DNA from: Yersinia aleksiciae
GTDB lineage: Bacteria > Pseudomonadota > Gammaproteobacteria > Enterobacterales > Enterobacteriaceae
Length of the DNA stretch: 64,000 nt
Direction: 5' to 3'
Assembly: GCF_001047675.1 (NCBI RefSeq)
Contig: NZ_CP011975.1
Location: 62,001-126,000 of the forward strand
Below are positions 24,823-32,471 of this stretch, piece after piece. The stretch's first letter is position 1. Every line of letters begins with the position of its first letter. Under the pieces are notes generated by a model that was not told the origin of the DNA, made no database searches, and saw only the letters and a program-made list of their open reading frames with translations. Made by a program: the position numbers and the translations under genes.

Positions 24823-25001
24823 TTGAATTAACCAGCGGTGCATTAGTTGTTCTTGTGGCACTGATATGGGTCGCTTTTCTGTCTGTCCGCGCAATGTTCC
24901 AAGATTATCACCGCCGCTCTAGCAACAAGAAAGAGGCAGAACGCCGTGCATTTCTGGAGCGTAAAGCCGAGGTAGAACGCAAAGCGCGTCAACAACTTTG
25001 A
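24807..25001 (+). CDS. small membrane protein with charged coiled-coil tail
   Basis: A 64-residue protein with one transmembrane helix (residues about 9-28, SGALVVLVALIWVAFL) and a strongly charged helical tail (KKEAERRAFLERKAEVERKA). It overlaps the previous gene by 16 bp. Function unknown. Confidence 0.6.
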   Translation: MPGQLIELTSGALVVLVALIWVAFLSVRAMFQDYHRRSSNKKEAERRAFLERKAEVERKARQQL

Positions 25002-25032
25002 GGAAAATTGATTGTTCTCACGTGAGGTGCGA

Positions 25033-25341
25033 ATGATGGAGAAAATAAATACGAACGAATCGCCACTATCAATACAGGAATGGAATCAGAAAGTTGGTTT
25101 AGAGCATTTAAGCCGTTTAAAGGAAATGTTTAATAGAGATCCAGATGAAGAATTTGAGAAGTATTTAGAGTCATTAAGCAAAGGAAAGATAAAAGGTGTT
25201 ATTTATTATGTAGCGGGTATAGAAAAGGCCCGCCATGAAAAAAGATTTAGAACGTTGGAATATCACGAAAAAAAGGCAGTGCGTAAAGCAGTATTGGATT
25301 TATGGGTTGATTTGAATTCAATTCCAAAAGACTTGTTATGA
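25033..25341 (+). CDS. early phage protein, unknown
   Basis: Starts at MEKINTNES (second of two adjacent ATGs at 25033/25036), with GAGG 6 nt before. About 102 residues, charged and helical (KEMFNRDPDEEFEKYLESLS), with a basic patch in the second half. No family recognised. Noticeably more AT-rich than cox or gene A, so it may be a late arrival. Confidence 0.55.
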   Translation: MMEKINTNESPLSIQEWNQKVGLEHLSRLKEMFNRDPDEEFEKYLESLSKGKIKGVIYYVAGIEKARHEKRFRTLEYHEKKAVRKAVLDLWVDLNSIPKDLL

Positions 25342-25422
25342 ATAAATAGCTTTCAACTAATTATCAAATATGGCGAATTTATCACGCTGGGATTCGTATT
25401 ACTTAAAATTAAGGATTAGAAT

Positions 25423-25620
25423 ATGCTAAGTGAAAAAGTAAGCAAAGCTGATTTAGTGAATGAAACACGACTGAATGAGCACAGGAAACAAGCAGCGCTG
25501 ACTTCTGAGCTTTTGGAGAAATTAGCGAATGTCATTGTCGTACGTAATTTATGTATCAAAGAGTCGGTGGAACTACTACGCCAAGAATCTGATAACATCA
25601 AAAACCAAATAAATGAGTAG
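25423..25620 (+). CDS. small charged helical protein
   Basis: A 65-residue helical protein (KADLVNETRLNEHRKQAALT and on) with no known domain, ending 6 bp before the adenine methyltransferase gene. It may be a small accessory to it, by position only. Confidence 0.5.
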   Translation: MLSEKVSKADLVNETRLNEHRKQAALTSELLEKLANVIVVRNLCIKESVELLRQESDNIKNQINE

Positions 25621-25626
25621 CGGATT

Positions 25627-26445
25627 ATGAAAATAATTCGTTCACCGCTAAAATGGGTCGGTTCCAAAGGCCGCATTATGCCAATCTTGCGCCAGCATCT
25701 ACCCGCCGGAAAACGTCTGGTAGAGCCGTTCGCCGGGTCATGCTCCGTCATGCTGAATACTGATTATGACGAATATCTCATTGCTGATATTAACAGTGAT
25801 TTAATTAATTTCTATCAGCAATTACAAAAGTATTGCGAAAACGTCATTGTTCTTGCGGAAGCGCTTTTCAGGCTGGATAACAACGAAACCGATTATTATA
25901 TAAATCGCCAATCTTTTAATGAGCGTGAATTCAGCGACGAATTCAACGCCGCCATGTTTTTATATTTAAACCGTCATTGTCATGGTGGTATTTGCCGTTA
26001 TAACCAAAAAGGTGAATTCAACGTTCCCTACGGAAGATATAAAGCGCCTTATTTCCCCGCAGCTGAGATCCGATATTTCGCTGAAAAAGCCCAAAAGGCC
26101 ATGTTTGTATGCTGTGACTTTTCCGAGGCGCTAACAATGACCATGCCGGGCGACGTGGTTTATTGCGATCCGCCTTATATCCCGACATCCAAGACCGCAG
26201 ATTTTACCCATTACCACACTGGCGGCTTTAGTCTGAGTGAGCAATTTTGGCTCTCTGAAATACTCATGATTACAGCGCGTCAGGGTTGCCACGTTATTGC
26301 ATCGAATAGCGATACTCCTCATGGCCGGTATCTTTACGAAAGTTTTGATATTCACAGTATTACCGCCCCTCGCTCTGCGAGTTGTAAATCTGATGGCCGT
26401 AAGGCGGTAGGTGAGATTATCGCAACCTTGGGGGCGGTAATATGA
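25627..26445 (+). CDS. Dam-type N6-adenine DNA methyltransferase
   Basis: A 272-residue D12-class methyltransferase. Motif X/I region PLKWVGSKGRIMP, the SAM-binding VEPFAGSCSV, the NADINSDLINFY-type acidic loop (here IADINSDLINFY) and catalytic motif IV DPPYIP are all present in Dam order. It adds a methyl group to adenine N6; GATC is the probable but unproven target. Phages use such enzymes to escape restriction or to set gene timing. It overlaps the cytosine methyltransferase gene by 4 bp (ATGA). Confidence 0.9.
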   Translation: MKIIRSPLKWVGSKGRIMPILRQHLPAGKRLVEPFAGSCSVMLNTDYDEYLIADINSDLINFYQQLQKYCENVIVLAEALFRLDNNETDYYINRQSFNEREFSDEFNAAMFLYLNRHCHGGICRYNQKGEFNVPYGRYKAPYFPAAEIRYFAEKAQKAMFVCCDFSEALTMTMPGDVVYCDPPYIPTSKTADFTHYHTGGFSLSEQFWLSEILMITARQGCHVIASNSDTPHGRYLYESFDIHSITAPRSASCKSDGRKAVGEIIATLGAVI

Positions 26446-27506
26446 CCAAAGGCGTTTATTACAACGAGATTGATCCCTATGCAGCCCAATGGCTGAGAAA
26501 CCTTATTAAAGCCGGACATATTGCCCCCAGTTATGTTGACGAGCGGAGTATTGTTGATGTTAAACCAGAAGACCTTACAGAATTCACACAGTGCCACTTC
26601 TTTGCGGGGATCGGAGTCTGGTCATACGCCTTACGTAGAGCCGGATGGCCTGATAACCAACCCGTCTGGACCGGCAGTTGCCCTTGCCAGCCTTTCAGCG
26701 CAGCAGGTAAAGGAGCTGGGTTTGATGACGAGCGGCACTTATGGCCCGCATTCTTCCATCTCATCAGTGAGTGCAAACCTACAATCGTCTTTGGAGAACA
26801 AGTTGCGAGTAAAGCTGTCGATACTTGGATCGACCTTGTTCAAGCTGACATGGAAGGAGTGGGTTACGCCTTCGCAAGTACACCGTTCCCGTCTGCGGGC
26901 ATCGGTGCGCCGCATATCCGAGATCGAAATTTCTGGTTGGCCGACGCCAAATGCCAGCAACATAAAACATGCATACCAAGACTGGGAGAAAGTCATTGCG
27001 AGAAAAGCTGCGGGCCGTCAGTCGAATCTTCAGGATTTTGCTTGCCTGGCAGGATGGTCCACCGTGACGACCATCGACAACAATCAGGTGCGCGGCCAAG
27101 CGGCGGCAGCGAATCACCCACAGCACTGGACAACACTCGGTGGGGCGGCAAGATTGGCGCATTGGGCGACACCGAGAAGTTGCCACTCGGGACACACGAC
27201 GGGGAGTATCGATCGAGCGGAGAACAACAGAGGCAGGTTGGAGGATATGGTCTTTCTGGCAATGAATCCATCCCCGGCCCGACTAACGGCTTCTGGAGAG
27301 ATGCTGACTGGCTCTTGTGCCGAGATGGAAAGTGGCGGCCAGTTGAACCCGGCACATTCCCGCTGGTTAATGGGCTTACCTCCAGAGTGGGACGACTGCG
27401 CGCCTACGGAAACGCTATCAATGCTGAAGCGGCAAAAGCGTTTATAAGTGCATATATAGCCACACCATTATGGGTGGGTTTTGATCATTGTGGTGTTTCG
27501 GAATGA
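26442..27506 (+). CDS. phage C5-cytosine DNA methyltransferase
   Basis: A 354-residue enzyme. Visible motifs: FFAGIGVWSYALRRAGW (motif I), GSCPCQPFSAAGKG with the catalytic cysteine (IV), FGEQV (VI), IRDRNFW (VIII) and YGNAINAEAAKAFI (X). A stretch resembling motifs II and III (YYNEIDPYAAQWLRNLI and DERSIVDV) comes before motif I instead of after it. Between VIII and X lies a low-complexity target-recognition region. It transfers a methyl group to cytosine C5, giving protection from restriction. A second long reading frame occupies the same DNA. It overlaps dam-type and A genes by 4 bp each. Confidence 0.88.
   Translation: MTKGVYYNEIDPYAAQWLRNLIKAGHIAPSYVDERSIVDVKPEDLTEFTQCHFFAGIGVWSYALRRAGWPDNQPVWTGSCPCQPFSAAGKGAGFDDERHLWPAFFHLISECKPTIVFGEQVASKAVDTWIDLVQADMEGVGYAFASTPFPSAGIGAPHIRDRNFWLADAKCQQHKTCIPRLGESHCEKSCGPSVESSGFCLPGRMVHRDDHRQQSGARPSGGSESPTALDNTRWGGKIGALGDTEKLPLGTHDGEYRSSGEQQRQVGGYGLSGNESIPGPTNGFWRDADWLLCRDGKWRPVEPGTFPLVNGLTSRVGRLRAYGNAINAEAAKAFISAYIATPLWVGFDHCGVSE
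26521..27447 (+). CDS. overprinted second frame inside the cytosine methyltransferase gene
   Basis: A 308-codon frame, +1 relative to the methyltransferase, open over almost its whole length. It reads GPAVALASLSAQQVKELGLM, LGSTLFKLTWKEWVTPS, LRASVRRISEIEISGWPTPN, a second WATP repeat, and ends SGGQLNPAHSRWLMGLPPEWDDCAP. This W-P-T-P repeat and SRWLMG-PPEWD ending is a pattern I know from conserved phage proteins annotated beside or over such methylases. The methyltransferase frame is also intact here, so the DNA probably codes twice. No RBS is evident at 26521; the real start may lie within the frame. Function unknown. Confidence 0.5.
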   Translation: MPPVMLTSGVLLMLNQKTLQNSHSATSLRGSESGHTPYVEPDGLITNPSGPAVALASLSAQQVKELGLMTSGTYGPHSSISSVSANLQSSLENKLRVKLSILGSTLFKLTWKEWVTPSQVHRSRLRASVRRISEIEISGWPTPNASNIKHAYQDWEKVIARKAAGRQSNLQDFACLAGWSTVTTIDNNQVRGQAAAANHPQHWTTLGGAARLAHWATPRSCHSGHTTGSIDRAENNRGRLEDMVFLAMNPSPARLTASGEMLTGSCAEMESGGQLNPAHSRWLMGLPPEWDDCAPTETLSMLKRQKRL

Positions 27507-30058
27507 CTGAGCATTCCCGTGGCCGCCATACTCCCATACCACCGCTGCCTTATCCGGACAGTGGTGGTGTTTCTACTGAATGGGCTTATCCGTGGAATGT
27601 TCCGCGCCCTGCGATTGGTGGTTATCAGTCATTAGAGCCGGTTGCTGTGGTGGAAAAAGTAAAACCTCCCCCCTTGGTTATCCAATATATAAGGCGGCTT
27701 AATGCGCTGGGCTACACCGAGCTACAGGAACCTAATCACACCTTGCTTATGATGCGCAAAGAGCGCGCCAAGCTTGAGCGTGAGATCTATTTACGTGATA
27801 AACAAAAATGGGCAGATTCACCACAAGGCATAGAGGCGCGTATTGATCAGCAGCCTATTTTTATTAAGTCACATTTTCAAAATAAAATTAGATGGTTACG
27901 TGAAAAGCATGGCGATAAACATACCAATGCATTCTTAACTGGTACTGGAAAGAGTGCATTGTTACGTCTGGATGCTGTGCGCCAATATCAGGGTGTCAGC
28001 CAAGATCATATTTCTGAGTTAATGGTTTATGTTCAGGGTATTTACAGCCATCTTGCCGAGCTGAGTAAGCGCCGGGTTAAGTCACTGGCCAATCGTGTTG
28101 CTGGTCGCATCAATGAGATGTTCTGCACTGAGGTATCAAAGTCAACCGCGGAAACTCGAATCTTGTCCGATGCCGAGTTGTTGATCATTTATCGCAATAT
28201 CGCCCTTGAGGTGCGCTCTTTACGGATTAGACCATCTCACTGGCGCGAATTGGGGCCGAAACCGGACCAACTAGATAAACCCGTAAATCGCGCTATTTAT
28301 TATTCTGCTATCGCGCGACTCATTAATGCGGATTGGTGGGAGCGTAAATTGTGGCGGCTGCGTAATGACTGGCGAGAAAGTCAATTACGCGCCGCTGGCA
28401 TGATCCATAAACGTGCCGCGCCTTATATCAGTAAAGAGGCACTGGCCGACTGGATAGAGCAAAAGCGCCGCAACCGTGAATTCTTCAAACGGCATGAATT
28501 GATGGATTATGAGGGTAACACCGTTTCTTTAGAGGCAATGGTGGATGCCAGTATCAGTAATCCGGCTATTCGCCGTCATGAGTTGATGGCACGCATGAAA
28601 GGTATCGAGCTGGTCGCACAGTTGCGTGGTGATGTGGGGGTGTTTTACACCATCACTTGTCCTTCTAAATACCATGCCAACAACCAAAGCGGCCACGCTA
28701 ACCCAAAATGGAATCACAGTTCACCAGCTCAGGCGCAAGCCTATCTCGCCAAACTGTGGAACAACATTGGTTCCAAGTTGGGCCGGGAAAAACTACGTGT
28801 ATATGGTTTTCGTGTCGCCGAACCACATCATGACGGCACGCCGCACTGGCACCTATTGCTATTTATGAAACCGCAAGAACGCCGCGCAATCACTGAAATT
28901 ATGCGGGCCTATGCCGTCAAAACTGACCGCGACGAATTAGGTAAGCATACCAGCGCCCGGTTTACTGCTAAACGGCTAGATCCGAAAAAAGGCAGTGCCA
29001 CCGCCTATATCGCCAAATATATCAGTAAAAATATTGATGGCTACGCGTTGGACGGTGAACTAGACCATGAAACCGGCAAGCCGCTGAAAGAAACCGCCCG
29101 CTTTGCTATGGCCTGGTCATCACGCCACCGTATCCGTCAATATCAGCCAATAGGCACCCCACCAGTAACCGTCTGGCGCGAGCTGCGCAAGTTGAGTAAT
29201 CAACTGGTTAATACACTCAAAATTTCCGGCACCTATCAGCGCGGCAAGCCACTACTGGTTGATCCGGCAATGGATGCGGTCACCGCCGCCGCAGATGCAG
29301 GCTGCTTTGCTACTTACATCATGAAGCAAGGCGGTGTGCTGATCCCGCGCGAGTCATACACCGTCCGCATTGCCTACCAAGACAGCGAGTTCCCCAATGC
29401 CTACGGCGAAACACCCGAGAAGATTTTCGGCATCTACTCCCCACGGTTAGGTGAGTCGTCGCGTATCTGTACCCGTTTAAAAAGTTGGAAGATCGTCGCA
29501 CGTCCAACAGCAAAACCCGTAGCTGTCGTGGAAGTTGACGTTTTTCAGGACGGCCCCGCCGTCCCTTGGAGTTCTGTCAATAACTCTCCGCTAGAGCAAA
29601 AAACAAGCGAACCTGATGAGGTAATAGACAGAACATTAGAAGAAAAAATAATCGATTTCACCGCGATCACCGATGCAGAACGCCGGGCCTTGCTGCGCAG
29701 GATAAAAAATGCGCCGGCACCAACGATTAAAACCAACTCATTGACGCCAACCGAGGAATTATCACGTCAGGCATCAGCCGAAAAGGCCGCCGCGCGGCAA
29801 GAAAAAACCGCGCGACTGGCACCAGTGACAACAAAAATCCGTGATTTTGCCGAGTCAATTGGACTTTCCATTAGCGAACAGCAGGCGCAATCACTGGCTT
29901 GCGGCGCAACGTTGACTATCGGCGGCCAGAACTGGCGGGCAAGAGAGGATTGTTGTTTGTACCAGTGCCAACCAACTGCCGCCCAACGGGCATTTAGTGT
30001 AATGAGCCGAGTGGCGAAATTACGAGAGGGAATAAACCGTGAAAGTCACCAATATTAG
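27503..30058 (+). CDS. A: P2 gpA-type rolling-circle replication endonuclease
   Basis: About 851 residues from the ATG that overlaps the preceding stop (ATGA); an upstream in-frame TTG is less likely. HUH-nuclease motifs stand in the middle: motif 1 FYTITCPSKYH, motif 2 EPHHDGTPHWHLLLF with metal-binding histidines, motif 3 ATAYIAKYISKNIDG with the two catalytic tyrosines. gpA nicks the phage origin, which in P2 lies within A itself, and starts rolling-circle replication. It is longer than P2 A (761 residues), mainly at the ends. Confidence 0.93.
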   Translation: MTEHSRGRHTPIPPLPYPDSGGVSTEWAYPWNVPRPAIGGYQSLEPVAVVEKVKPPPLVIQYIRRLNALGYTELQEPNHTLLMMRKERAKLEREIYLRDKQKWADSPQGIEARIDQQPIFIKSHFQNKIRWLREKHGDKHTNAFLTGTGKSALLRLDAVRQYQGVSQDHISELMVYVQGIYSHLAELSKRRVKSLANRVAGRINEMFCTEVSKSTAETRILSDAELLIIYRNIALEVRSLRIRPSHWRELGPKPDQLDKPVNRAIYYSAIARLINADWWERKLWRLRNDWRESQLRAAGMIHKRAAPYISKEALADWIEQKRRNREFFKRHELMDYEGNTVSLEAMVDASISNPAIRRHELMARMKGIELVAQLRGDVGVFYTITCPSKYHANNQSGHANPKWNHSSPAQAQAYLAKLWNNIGSKLGREKLRVYGFRVAEPHHDGTPHWHLLLFMKPQERRAITEIMRAYAVKTDRDELGKHTSARFTAKRLDPKKGSATAYIAKYISKNIDGYALDGELDHETGKPLKETARFAMAWSSRHRIRQYQPIGTPPVTVWRELRKLSNQLVNTLKISGTYQRGKPLLVDPAMDAVTAAADAGCFATYIMKQGGVLIPRESYTVRIAYQDSEFPNAYGETPEKIFGIYSPRLGESSRICTRLKSWKIVARPTAKPVAVVEVDVFQDGPAVPWSSVNNSPLEQKTSEPDEVIDRTLEEKIIDFTAITDAERRALLRRIKNAPAPTIKTNSLTPTEELSRQASAEKAAARQEKTARLAPVTTKIRDFAESIGLSISEQQAQSLACGATLTIGGQNWRAREDCCLYQCQPTAAQRAFSVMSRVAKLREGINRESHQY

Positions 30059-30269
30059 TTACACCGACACCCTATGTACATTGTCAGCAGATGAACAACG
30101 AGTTGCTCAAATGCTTGGCGATGCATGGAACCAATATTTACAGCTTCCGATTGAGCATCCCTGTGAACGTGATGAGTTCTGCCGAGCTATTCACGATTGC
30201 CAGAAAATCATATTAGCCCGTCCGGCAATTCGTGGGCTGGCTGAAAAAGGTCAGGGGTATAAGAAATGA
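30039..30269 (+). CDS. small early phage protein after gene A
   Basis: A 76-residue helical protein (LSADEQRVAQMLGDAWNQYL, then DEFCRAIHDCQKIILARPA). It overlaps A by 20 bp and the next gene by 4 bp, so it belongs to the early operon. Function unknown. Confidence 0.6.
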   Translation: MKVTNISYTDTLCTLSADEQRVAQMLGDAWNQYLQLPIEHPCERDEFCRAIHDCQKIILARPAIRGLAEKGQGYKK

Positions 30270-30610
30270 CGACAGCAAGTGACCGTAAACGCGCCCAGCG
30301 CCAGCGTGATAAAGAATTAGGCATAACTACTCTTACCTTGCGTTTAGATGCGCAGGAGTTAGCTATGGTGCTGGAAGGATGCGAACAGCGCCGCATTGCT
30401 CGTCAGCCTTATGAGGTGACCGAGTATTTAGCCAGCCTGATCCGCCAAGATAATAAGCTACTACATAAACAACTTACCGAGTTGAAGAAAAGTAGCTGTA
30501 AGCGGTGCGGGGATACGTTGCCAGGTGATAAGGCTGGCTGTTGCTTGCAGGGGGATACTGAGTGCTGGCAGACATTGGGGTATAGGAGGTTGATGTTGGA
30601 TACCATTTAG
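30266..30610 (+). CDS. early phage protein with C-terminal zinc-ribbon-like cysteines
   Basis: A 114-residue protein. The N-terminal part is basic and then resembles a ribbon-helix-helix (ITTLTLRLDAQELAMVLEGC). A C-terminal cluster CKRCG...GCC...EC could bind zinc. It is probably a DNA-binding protein and the last gene of the early operon. Target unknown. Confidence 0.55.
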   Translation: MTTASDRKRAQRQRDKELGITTLTLRLDAQELAMVLEGCEQRRIARQPYEVTEYLASLIRQDNKLLHKQLTELKKSSCKRCGDTLPGDKAGCCLQGDTECWQTLGYRRLMLDTI

Positions 30611-30791
30611 CTGGCTTTTTATTTACCGTGGCTTCACCTGACGGAGTGCTATGGTGGAGCACGACTTCATAGCCAGTTAAAAGCAAGAAGCATACGTTAA
30701 CACAAAAATTAACTCTGTAGCCAAGCTGCGTATGTTAAATAAATTGCCAGACTAAATTAATAATCTAGCATAATTTTATTTTTATAAAAAA

Positions 30792-32471
30792 TCATGGGTA
30801 CCATATAGATTTAAACTTACAATGCGAAGTCAAAAATGAATAAATTGGTTTAACCAATTGATATTTAGAGTTTCTATTATCATATCCATTATTCACTCTG
30901 TGTTCTCTATTTTCAGCTGTTGTTACTAATATTTTCTCCTTCGCTCTTGATAATGCCACATAGAGAGCACAGTCATTCTCAAACTTTGCCTTTTTATAGT
31001 TCCAGAATGCCTGATCCTCTAAACCTAGAAAAATAACCACTTTATATTCCAACCCCTTGCACTTATGTATATTCATAATCTGCACGGAGTTTTCAGCCTG
31101 AAACATTAATGCGGCTTCTTTGAAAGACTGCGTTGCACCTACCGTGTAGCGTAAATGTTGCTCAAGGCTACTCCAGAGTTTATCCCAATAATTAGTGGAT
31201 TTATACTGATTCCATCGCCCCATGATTTTGTTCACACCAAAAAACTTTATAATATCTTTAATACATAAGATAAATAAGTCTGGATTGGCCGAGTTAATTA
31301 ATTTCTCTCTATTTTCCGCTATTTTATCCGACAATGACTTAATCAGGCCATCTTCTTTTTCATCGCCGTGGTTAACTCTGTGTAAGGCAAGGTATAAATC
31401 ACAAAGTTCGGTGTAGCTTGAAGGTGATCGTGATGTACAAACTTTAAAAAGTGAGGAAAATATTCTCCCTAATGGCTCTTTTAGTACATCTTGTAATTCC
31501 GACATATCAAGATTTCTAATTCCTTTTGTCGTAAGTTTATCTCGAAGTTTTTCTGTATATTGCTCTGACTGCTGTTTAGCCAGTACACAAATCTCCTTTT
31601 CTTCGATGCCAGATGCAATAAAATTTTCTATTTTATTAGCAAGATCATCAGCCTCAGAAAATTCATTGTCATAATGATGAATAGTGCAACTATCTACACT
31701 TCGAGTTATTGGTGAAAAATTAACATCATTTTGTACAAAGTGAATAAAACATCTCAATACTTCCTGAATTTCATCACTGGCCCTAAAATTTTGTACCAAT
31801 AATTTCTTGGTAGTATTAAACTCTTTTTCACAATCTTCAAATACTGTTTTTCTAGCACCTGCCCATAGCATGATACTTTGGTTTATATCGCCCACAGCCA
31901 GCAATTGTGTTCCTTTATCTTTAAAAAGAAGTTTAATCAACTCGTACTGGTCAGAGCGTGTATCTTGAAACTCGTCGATAAAAACGTGTGAATAGGTTAA
32001 AGAAAATAGATCAACAATATCAGCTCTAATTTTTAAGATCTCTAAAGCCAACTGCCTTATTAGATCAAATGACAACTTGTCCTTGCCGTTACTTTCTTTT
32101 GAACTAAACACCAAATCATAACTATTTAATGGTCTTTTATCCATAGATAAAACATCTTTAAAACGGTCAACAATACTCTTAAAAAAAGCGTCGAAAGTAT
32201 ATGAGTCAAAGCGATCACCTTTTTGCCCACATCTTTTCATAACGCGCTCTTTGATATTCTCTTGCGCCTCTTTTTTATAAGAAAGGCATAATATGCGTTT
32301 AGGCCACATGCACTTTCCGGTTTGCAACAAGTAATTCGATTTCTGAGCTAGAAGCTCCGTTTTGCCTGCTCCCGCACCAGCAAGTACAGAAACAGACTGA
32401 TCACACAGAATAATATCCATTAGCTCCGGCGTCGGCGTAATACCCTCAGAAGGTTGCCATTGCATCATCAT
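30792..32471 (-). CDS. GajB-like UvrD/PcrA-type helicase
   Basis: A 559-residue superfamily-1 helicase with all core motifs: Walker A AGAGAGKTELL, motif II FIDEFQDT, motif III LLAVGDINQSI, motif IV QNFRAS, motif V NIHKCKGLEYKVV and motif VI YVALSRAKE. Its gene starts 4 bp inside the end of the OLD nuclease gene, so the two are translated together. A class-2 OLD nuclease followed by a UvrD-like helicase is the composition of the Gabija anti-phage system (GajA-GajB). GajB is about 500 residues, so size fits. AT-rich against the surrounding phage genes. Confidence 0.85.
   Translation of the reverse strand: MMMQWQPSEGITPTPELMDIILCDQSVSVLAGAGAGKTELLAQKSNYLLQTGKCMWPKRILCLSYKKEAQENIKERVMKRCGQKGDRFDSYTFDAFFKSIVDRFKDVLSMDKRPLNSYDLVFSSKESNGKDKLSFDLIRQLALEILKIRADIVDLFSLTYSHVFIDEFQDTRSDQYELIKLLFKDKGTQLLAVGDINQSIMLWAGARKTVFEDCEKEFNTTKKLLVQNFRASDEIQEVLRCFIHFVQNDVNFSPITRSVDSCTIHHYDNEFSEADDLANKIENFIASGIEEKEICVLAKQQSEQYTEKLRDKLTTKGIRNLDMSELQDVLKEPLGRIFSSLFKVCTSRSPSSYTELCDLYLALHRVNHGDEKEDGLIKSLSDKIAENREKLINSANPDLFILCIKDIIKFFGVNKIMGRWNQYKSTNYWDKLWSSLEQHLRYTVGATQSFKEAALMFQAENSVQIMNIHKCKGLEYKVVIFLGLEDQAFWNYKKAKFENDCALYVALSRAKEKILVTTAENREHRVNNGYDNRNSKYQLVKPIYSFLTSHCKFKSIWYP

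Noticed and set aside
30039..30269. Resemblance of the 76-aa protein after gene A to small Acb2/Tad1-type anti-defence proteins
   Set aside because: Only size, helical character and an A-R-P ending are similar; no binding residues can be matched by eye.
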